From assembly GCA_029747585.1 (NCBI GenBank), contig JAPEVF010000057.1, positions 1 to 64,000 of the forward strand: a stretch of DNA of 64,000 nt. Reading direction: 5' to 3'. Each line of letters starts with the position of its first letter. Position 1 is the first letter of the stretch. The stretch comes from Pleurotus djamor. Its lineage: Eukaryota > Basidiomycota > Agaricomycetes > Agaricales > Pleurotaceae. Positions 56,946-64,000 of this stretch are shown in pieces. Below the pieces are notes generated by a model that saw only the letters and a program-made list of their open reading frames with translations, ran no database searches and was not told the DNA's origin. A program made the translations under genes and the position numbers.

Positions 56946-58480
56946 ATGTCCTCGCATCGTGCTCTAGATGTTTCTGAGATACTCAGGACAATACTCTTTC
57001 ATATCGGTGACGACTTGAGCTTTAATCTCGCGCTGGTCTGCCAGGCATGGACGGAATCTGTGCTTGATTTTGCATGGCGGGATGTCAAGAATATCAAGCT
57101 GCTCCTCAGGCTTTTGGCTCCGATGGGCTATGACGAGGAAACTCGAGCATATGTGAGAATCATACTCCCTACCACCATTCTTTTTCTGAGTTTTGTATGA
57201 CCGGTTACCAGTATTTCCTCCGCCCCATTGACTCAGCCGGTTGGGCACGTTTCCAGAATTATAACCGCCGGGTTCGATCTCTCTACGTCCATGAGGAGAA
57301 CATCAGTCCTTCAGTTTACAACATGATCATGCTTCATCGACCCTCGATCGATGCGCAACTTTTGCCAAATCTCCGCGAATTCTACGGCTACTTCGATCTC
57401 GAAATCTTTCTCCTCTTCAGTCATGAATCCGTCCAGGAATACCACTTATCGGGCACGCCCGACTGTGTTTCTATGAGAGAAATCAACCTTCTCTTCCACT
57501 ATCTCCCCATTCGCACTCCCAATTTGAGTGTACTTGATATATCGACTGTGGACGATCTCGCAGATGTAGATATTCCCTTCGTCGAGACCATGCTTGAAGG
57601 TCTTCCTCTCTTGCAGAGGGTCACTTTGCCTGCAGCGTTGGTTGTTCCTAAAACTACAAATATCCTAGCCTCACGTCCCTTCGTGAAATTCTTGTCGACC
57701 ACCTCGCGCAACGCTAACGAAGAGCAAGTATCCTTTGGTGCCGCTTTTCCTGAAGATGCTTTTCCATCATTGACCACCCTAAAGCTAAACATTGCTTTTT
57801 CCCGTGCGGTCGAATGCTTTTCAAAGCCTTTCGCAATGAAGACGCTGAAAGAAATCAGACTCTCATCAGTCTCACACGATTTCGACCCTACCTATGCCCT
57901 GATGCTCTCTACCATCGCTCAAAACTGGCCATCAATTCAATCTCTCTTCCTCCAGGTCCTGAATGGCTTGGGTGAATTTGAGGAGAATTACTACTCCTGT
58001 ATTAAACCACTCCTCGCCTGCACGAGGCTCACGTCGCTGACGCTTCAATTTCCACGACCAATCATTCTTGATGAAGATGAATTCGTCGCCTTGTTTTCTG
58101 CCCTTCCTTCTCTCCGATACCTTGACATCGGAAAAGGAACCTTAACAAATGTTGTCCCAAAAGCCTCCATGTTATCGCTCCCGATCATCGCTCAACATTG
58201 CCCCAAACTGGAGTATCTCAGCGCATACATCAGTTTCATCGGATCTACAAACAGCAGGAGTCACCCTTCGAACTCGATCATGACGCCTTTCAAATCGTTG
58301 TCATGTCTGTACGTGCGCAACTTCCCCATCGATGATCCGCGGTCCGTTGCGGTCTTCTTGAGTCGAGTCTTGCCAGAATATTGCGCTGTCAGTTACGATG
58401 ATACTCGCCCAACTGGGGTGTGGTCGAAGATGGTCTATGCACTGGGAGTTGCTCGTATGGTTCGCGCCGAGTCAATTTAA
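56946..58480 (+). CDS. F-box protein, copy 4
   Basis: Exon 1 (56946-57152, 69 codons) holds the F-box: ALDVSEILRTILFHIGDD, then LALVCQAWTESVLDFAW. A 59-bp intron (57153-57211, GTGAGA...CAG) leads to exon 2 (57212-58480), starting YFLRPIDSAGWARFQNY. Total 491 residues. The leucine-rich body ends with AVFLSRVLPEYCAVSYDD, the block seen in all four copies. It is closest to copy 3 in the exon-2 opening. Expected SCF substrate receptor; target unknown. Confidence 0.92.
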
Positions 58481-58789
58481 ACCTTGAAGCTCGCGCTTTG
58501 GGCGTTTGAACTTGCTATTCTGTCTGCCCGTCGAATTTTCAGGTAAAACCCAATTTCGGTTGCGTCAGGATGCGACATGCGACAATCCTGAGAATGTACC
58601 CTGCCCGTATGTCTGACCAGATGTCCCAGATAGTGTATTGTCGCCTAATTAGAGTACCCCTCGGTTACGTGACCTTCCTTTCGCGATGATTTTCCCAAGA
58701 TTGTCCCCAGAATTGAGAGCCGTTATCGATCATCCAACCTAACAGCTTCTTCCATTCACCATCTCATCTCGACGGCCACTGCGAAACCG
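58481..58789. other. Cyclophilin copy 1 promoter region
   Basis: 3' flank of F-box copy 4 and the duplicated promoter block of cyclophilin copy 1, which recurs before copy 2. Confidence 0.5.
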
Positions 58790-59620
58790 ATGTAGGAAAT
58801 GTTTTGTCTACAGAACCCCGGAAAACTGACGATGCGCTTTGTATTCCAGGGCCCTCGTTTATGTACACATGCCATTTCATCGTTATCCTGAAGCAAACTA
58901 AACTCACACCGACTAGTTCGACATTACTCTTGGTGGCCACCCCGCTGGTCGCATCGTCTTCAAGTTATATGACGATGTCGTCCCGATCACTGCTCGAAAC
59001 TTCCGAGAGTTGGCGACCGGGCAACATGGATTCGGCTATGCTGGCTCATCCTTCCATCGGGTCATTCCTCAGGTACGTCTTGGCTACATAATGTGAATGG
59101 GGAAGCTGAACCAGCTGTGGCAGTTCATGTGCCAGGGTGGTGATTTTACGCGCGGTAATGGGACAGGAGGACATTCTATATGGAAGGAAAAGTTTCGTGG
59201 TGAGTCCATCATCTCTGGTTTTGTTTCATGCTGAGCATTCATGTCGTTGAAGACGAAAACTTCAAAATCAAGCATACCAAGGAGGGCCTGCTCTCTATGG
59301 CTAACTCTGGACCCAACACGAATGGATCGCAAGTACGTCTCTTGTCAGAACCCTCGCGAATCACTCTCACGTGTATTTACTCTACTCAAACTCTACTATT
59401 AGTTCTTTATCACTACGGTGGAGACTTCCTTTGTAAGTTGGGCCGTTGCTCTCAGTTTACACAAGACCATGCTGACTTTGCTTCTTAGTTAGATGGAAAG
59501 CATGTCGTTTTCGGAGAAGTTATACAAGGCTATGACGTGGTAAAGGCCATAGAAGCGAGAGGAAGCAGCGCTGGAAAAACAAGCGTAGTTGTTACCATTG
59601 CTGCGTCAGGAATAATATAA
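58790..59620 (+). CDS. Cyclophilin-type peptidyl-prolyl isomerase, copy 1
   Basis: Cytosolic-size cyclophilin of 162 residues. The start codon is split: AT at 58790-58791, intron 58792-58849, then G opening a 13-nt exon (58850-58862). Further exons: 58917-59072, 59124-59199, 59253-59332, 59403-59432 and 59489-59620. All splice sites are GT...AG and the phases add up. Motifs are [32 protein letters not shown] (catalytic Arg and the F-M-Q pocket), [18 protein letters not shown] and [10 protein letters not shown]. The residue equal to human CypA W121 is Phe (TSF before LDGKH), a change known in other cyclophilins to lower cyclosporin A affinity. Isomerase activity should remain. Confidence 0.92.
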
Positions 59621-60157
59621 GCTCACTGCTCAGCGCTCAGCAGCGCTCAGCGTGCAAGCCCGACAATTAGTCGCACCCCCTCTCTCCTTTTCCTTAACAC
59701 ATTGACTTACTTCCATCCCCGCCGCCGAGTCCCAACACAACACCTGCTATATGATATATGATATACCTTAGTAGCAACTCATTTGCACCGGTCGACCCGC
59801 TCCCTTTGCTCGTGATGAACTCCCCGCTTTTCTATTCTGATTTGAGCCTGGACCTGACTTGGACTGGTCTTCACTGCGGAGGAAATCAATCTAGTCATCG
59901 GTTGGGTCGTCACGCGTCATGTCTCTTCACTCATCTAAAGAAATACTTCTGGTTCTGCTCCCGTACCGGTTTGGTACCGGTTTGCAGAATGTGCCCTGAT
60001 GGTCGATTGTCGCCGAATAACCCCTCGGTTACGTTACCTTCCTACCTTCCTTTCGCGATGGTTTCCCAAGATTGTGCCCAGAATTGCGAGCTCTTATCGA
60101 TCATCCAGCCTCACGGCTTCTTTCATTCACCCTCTCACCTCGACCATTGCGAAACTG
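59621..60157. other. Spacer between cyclophilins
   Basis: Opens with a small tandem repeat of the 10-mer CAGCGCTCAG (about 59629-59653). Then comes the duplicated promoter block of copy 2 (about 59990-60157). No other feature. Confidence 0.55.
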
Positions 60158-61055
60158 ATGTAAGAAATGTGTTGTCTACTTACAGAGACCCAGAAAACTG
60201 ACGACACGATCTGTATTCCAGGGCCAATGTTTTTGTAAGCATCAACATCTGGAAGCCCAAATAGGTTGAACGCTCTGACTTTTAATAGTTCGACATTGCT
60301 ATCAATTACCAGCCCGCTGGCCGCATCGTTTTCAAGCTTTACGACGACTATGTCCCCTTGACTGCTCACAACTTCCGGGAGTTGGCGACGGGGCAACATG
60401 GATTCGGTTACGCTGGCTCACGCTTCCATCGGATTGTTCCCGGTGTATGTCTTCGCGATACCACTGAGAACAGGAGCGCTAACCCAGTCATGGTAGTTCG
60501 TGTGCCAAGGTGGCGATTTTACGCGTCATGATGGGACTGGAGGTCATTCTATATGGGGAGGAACGTTTCACGGTGAGTCGATCGTCTCCGAACTTGCTTC
60601 ATCCCGAATATCCATGGCGTTGAAGATGAAAACTTCATGCGTCGACACAAAAAGCCGGGTCTTCTCTCCATGGCTAACTCTGGACCGCACACAAATGGGT
60701 CGCAGGTAAGCCTTTTGTCAGAACCTTGCTAGTGAATCGCCCTGATGCTTGCGTTCCTATTAGTTCTTCATTACCACTGCGGTGACCAGCTGGGTTAATC
60801 GGACCGTTGCTCTCGCTATCACAGGACCTGACTAACCTTGTTTCCTAGTTGGATGGAAAGAACGTTGTTTTTGGAGAAGTCGTGGAAGGCTTTGACTTGG
60901 TGAGAGCTATGGAAGCGAAAGGAAGTCGCTCTGGAAAGCCATCCGCACAGATTTCCATTACTGCGTCGGGAACAGTATCAAGTGGGGCGAGCTTGGGGCG
61001 AGCGACCATAGATTTAGCAGGTACCGAAGTAAGTAGTATACGACGAATGAGCTGA
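60158..61055 (+). CDS. Cyclophilin-type peptidyl-prolyl isomerase, copy 2
   Basis: Same architecture as copy 1. AT at 60158-60159, an intron, a 13-nt exon (60222-60234) that completes ATG and codes MANVF, then exons 60289-60444, 60497-60572, 60626-60705, 60764-60793 and 60849-61055. Exon sizes 13, 156, 76, 80 and 30 are identical to copy 1. The last exon is longer and adds about 25 residues ([15 protein letters not shown]...), giving 187. The cyclosporin-binding Trp is kept (TSW), but the residue equal to human H126 is Asn (DGKN) and M61 is Val (FVCQGG). The donor after TSW is GTTAAT, which is weak. GTAAGT within the tail could instead be a further donor. Confidence 0.88.
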
Positions 61056-61300
61056 GGCGCACGGACCACCAGTATCGTATAAATACCCGCCAGTCTGATC
61101 GCGCCTTCAATCTCTCTCTTTTCTCCAACCCCCACGAGCCCGTCGTAAAACGTCCCATCTCGTATCCTTCATCTATATCCACCTGTACGCCGACAAGGCC
61201 ACTGTTATCCACTTGCTTTCTCATGCGTTGCTCTGAGATACCCGTTCAGTGAACTGACAGGTGATTAATTCTAAATTGATTGATCAAACCAAAGCCATAG

Positions 61301-63061
61301 TCGCGCAAGAATGGGGCCCAAAGGCAGCACCTCGTTTTTTAAATTGGCCAGAGTACGTCGACGCCTTGCAGACTGACTTCAACGGTGCGTACGTCGTAGA
61401 TCAACCGTAAACAGTCCTTAGCGGTGTCGGACCATTGGCTGGACTTTACTGACTGTGTGAATATTTGTCCAATTTTAGATGACTGCACTGCCACCACGTT
61501 CGAGGCACAGCCCGAGGAATTTCCTGGCAGCTTTATAAAGTACTGCCCCTTCGTTGACAAGGCGGTCCCCAACGTTGTACTCATCCTTTACGCACCTCAA
61601 CGCCCCGCACACGTCTTTGCTACGCAGGTAGCTTACAACGACCGAATGATTTTCAAACGCGGTGCTGTCCTCGGCCCGATATTGATCTTGGAGACCTTAT
61701 GCGTCGGCTCTGCCTTCGCTGCGTGTCATACAGATGCGTGAGTTTCCTCGGATCTTTTGAATTTACTCCGGAAAAGTGACCCATGTTCAACATCATTAGG
61801 AGGGGGAATGAGATTTGTACACCAAGTTCGAGGACTTGGGTAACAGTGGTTGCGATCGGTCAGTCGCTTGAATTCCCCTTTTGCATCCTAACTAAACCCT
61901 GGTCAATGACACCCAGTCGTTGCCGTGTTTTTCCTGATATCTATCTGCTCGTATCTTCGTCGTCGCAGACGTCTTCGAGCTACTTCACTCAACCCTCAGC
62001 TTGCGTTCATCACCACCAACACGGTCAAACCACATACAACTCATCCAGGAGCCGGACCATCCAATTACAATTACGCCAATCCCCCAGATCCACGACCTGT
62101 TCAACGACCTACGTATCCATACGTCGGTACGCCTCCAAGGCAAAGTCTCTACAATGATTTCGGCCAGGGGCATGGACCAGCGCCTTATTCGCCTCCCCCG
62201 CAGATGCAGACGCAGCTGCCTCCCAATAGGACCAGCACTTACGGAGGCGGCGGCGGAGGAGGTCAATATTCATACGGATACGAGCACCCTCAAAGCCAAA
62301 CTTCCCCCGTCAATCCGTCATATCCACCGGCTCATTCCCCTCCACCGCAGCACCACCAACAAGCTAATGCTCCTCCCACGCTGAGACCGCAGCCGCAGCA
62401 ACAACAACCACAATTGCCGGCTGAACCAGAATCCCCCAGGACCCGGTGGTCCTCGTTCAATCCGTACAGCCAAATTGTGCGTGATGAAGAGAGGGACACT
62501 ATCCCGATGCCGATGCCGGTGCCAACCATACCTAACCTACCACAATCACCCTCTTCCCCAATTACCCCGCCGCCTCCGGCTCATACCCACACCCACTCCT
62601 CATCTCTCGCGACACCCTCGACGTTAACCTCACGACCTTCCTACCTATCAACCAATTCTGCCACGAACCTTCGTCCCAGTGCCGTCTCTTCCGAAGAACA
62701 CATCTCGGAAGAGCGCAGAGCATCACCTGTAGCTGAGGCCGTACCAGTCCCTCAGATAGCCGACGCTTATACTGTCAATCAGAACAAGGGGTCAGTTGCG
62801 CTGTCTGCGTCAACTGTTGTGCCTTCGCCTCCCTCTGGGCCCTCGCAAGAAGCAGGTACCTCTGCGTCTGGTTCGGGGTCTGGTTCTGGCTCGACGGCAC
62901 CTCCTGCCATCGTGCAACCCCAACCTACGCATCCTACGTCTTCAGCGTCAGCGCTACCACAGCCTACGTCTACTCTGACGCCATCGACGTCCCCGCCACC
63001 GAGAGTCATGTCTCCGGACGCTGGGACCGATGATCCTCCACCCAGATACTCCGAGTTTTAG
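61301..63061 (+). CDS. Single-pass membrane protein with Pro/Gln-rich tail and PPxY end
   Basis: The extracellular part reads DCVNICP, DDCTATTFEAQPEEFPGSF and TLCVGSAFAACHTDA. Well-phased exons then give RGNEICTPSSRTW and a membrane helix WVTVVAIVVAVFFLISICSY followed by five Arg. Secure joins are exon end 61737, exon 61800-61858 and last exon 61917-63061. The cytosolic tail of about 350 residues is Pro/Gln/Ser-rich with a Gly run (near 62246) and ends DDPPPRYSEF. It thus carries a PPxY motif able to bind WW-domain ubiquitin ligases such as Rsp5. The layout resembles fungal cell-surface sensors. The start (ATG 61301, MGPKGSTSFF) and the first exons are uncertain. Confidence 0.6.
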
Positions 63062-64000
63062 CGTCGTTCTGTGGACATTTTCTTCAAGCCCTCTCGCTGT
63101 CGTATTACTTGACGTATTCGCACTCTTCTACCGCGTGTAAATCGTTTGCTGTTGTTCCAATCCTCTTGCTAATGTATCTGTAAGCAGACCTCGTACATCA
63201 CATGGTATACACCTGTTGTATCAACTTCTCTGTTCAATATCTCCTGTTGAGGACTTCCTCAAAGTTGACCATGAACCATCGTCTCGGCAACTCTCCATCA
63301 GCCCGAGGTCTGGCATTGGGTCACGCATATCAGTCACGTGCTCACAGACGCGAGACGCGGTCCCGTGGCCTGCGCTCAAAACTTGGTTGACTTTTGGTAC
63401 GATCTTGGCTTGAGCGCCTGGTCTTCTTTCCTCCCTTACCTCCATCATTCTCCCAGTCTGAAAGAATGAAGGGCGTGTACTTGGGCTCGTTTGTATACCT
63501 CGCTCAGACCCTTCCGTTTCTTTACTCTCATAACGGCGGCGAACGGCACCGACCCAAGGTACTCACTGTCAAGCACTCATATGATCATGAACCGAAGCCG
63601 TGGCTTGGAAATGCTCGAATTCAAACCGATCAAGGTGCACCTTCTTGCTCGCACCTTCGAAAGGGTCGAGGTCGTCTCTGAAAATTCATCAAATCAACGC
63701 CCACAGAACACTGATCGTACATGGATACAGATGGTCACTCGCGTAGAGTTCCCTTTGATTCTGACATACTCAGCGCATCAAATTCCCGNTTTTTCGTGGT
63801 ATAAAGAGATACCCATGCCATCGTCACGTCATAGCTTCATTCTCTTTTTCGCTCCTTGCCCCCTTGCTTCAATGGAATTCGAGCTTGATTCGCTGGTGAA
63901 GGTACATGTTGGTGCCGTAAGTCTCCCTCTCTGGTAGACCCTTTCGAAGACTAGCCACCGTCTAACCTGGAGTATGACTCGAAGTACATGGATGGTACGT
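63062..64000 (+). other. Window end, uncertain partial gene
   Basis: After the stop at 63061 comes a 3' flank. A plus-strand frame at 63491-63937 includes GLEMLEFKPIKVHLLARTF, faintly arrestin-like, but it lacks support. TATAAAG at 63800 followed by ATG 63815 or 63869 and a GTAAGT at about 63918 could open a gene that runs past the window. I cannot decide between these. Confidence 0.3.

Larger units (their letters stand above)
58600..61000 (+). repeat. Tandem duplication of a cyclophilin gene with its promoter
   Basis: Unit 1 (about 58600-59620) and unit 2 (about 59990-60960) match through coding exons and upstream. Promoter matches include CCCTCGGTTACGT, CCTTCCTTTCGCGATG and TTATCGATCATCCA, in order. 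Introns are kept at identical places, so this is a genomic duplication. Confidence 0.88.

Noticed and set aside
59758..60201. 147-codon plus-strand frame upstream of cyclophilin copy 2
   Set aside because: It runs through the duplicated promoter block and the first intron; the matching region of copy 1 is not open.
1..64000. CRISPR arrays, insertion sequences, LTR or DNA transposons, rRNA
   Set aside because: No spaced identical repeats, no transposase or reverse-transcriptase motifs, no long terminal repeats and no rRNA were seen on either strand by eye. Old, fragmented elements could still be missed without a repeat search.

Overview
This window is nuclear DNA from a filamentous fungus, almost certainly a mushroom-forming basidiomycete (Agaricomycetes). 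Genes are split by many short introns, about 50-68 bp with GT...AG ends. The gene content is typical of that group: FunK1 fungal protein kinases, lineage-expanded F-box proteins, DUF6533/DUF6534-type membrane proteins, a multi-intron P450, and a eukaryotic initiator tRNA-Met with A54. All calls come from reading the sequence; no database search was run. Exon ends are given only where both splice sites and the reading frame agreed.

Layout. 0-4.1 kb: 3' part of CAND1, the cullin/SCF exchange factor, peppered with single Ns. 4.5-6.3 kb: a bacterial-type dTDP-glucose 4,6-dehydratase followed by a tandem partial copy of its 3' end. 6.5-9.6 kb: an F-box gene and a decayed DUF6534-like membrane gene. 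10.9-17.1 kb: a C2H2 zinc-finger gene, a P450, and a secreted protein with a PKD-like domain. 17.2-20.1 kb: an assembly gap inside a doubtful gene, then an acidic three-repeat protein. 21.2-24.0 kb: two tandem paralogues of an unrecognised membrane protein. 24.3-26.3 kb: a DUF6533-like gene and tRNA-iMet. 26.6-31.3 kb: four members and one relic of an unrecognised Ser/Thr/Pro-rich, C-terminally anchored family. 31.6-35.4 kb: an SDR oxidoreductase, a coiled-coil protein and a small secreted Cys-rich protein. 36.3-39.6 kb: two more F-box genes, tail to tail. 40.2-42.6 kb: an acylaminoacyl-peptidase-like S9 protease. 42.9-49.6 kb: two FunK1 kinases (one with a frameshift) flanking a fifth member of the anchored family. 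50.5-52.9 kb: a secreted GH13 alpha-amylase with CBM20. 54.2-58.5 kb: a second C2H2 gene and a fourth F-box gene. 58.8-61.1 kb: tandem cyclophilins whose start codon is split by an intron. 61.3-63.1 kb: a single-pass membrane protein with a Pro/Gln-rich tail ending in PPxY. The last kilobase has only an uncertain partial gene.

The dominant theme is local gene duplication: F-box x4, anchored family x5 plus a relic, FunK1 x2, cyclophilin x2, membrane protein pair, C2H2 x2 and a partial RmlB copy. Duplicates range from intact to decayed. Starch breakdown (amylase), protein turnover (CAND1, F-box proteins, S9 peptidase) and signalling (kinases, zinc fingers) are represented, but nothing shows that the neighbours form one pathway. 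The best candidates for something undescribed are the anchored Ser/Thr/Pro-rich family and the tandem membrane pair at 21-24 kb.
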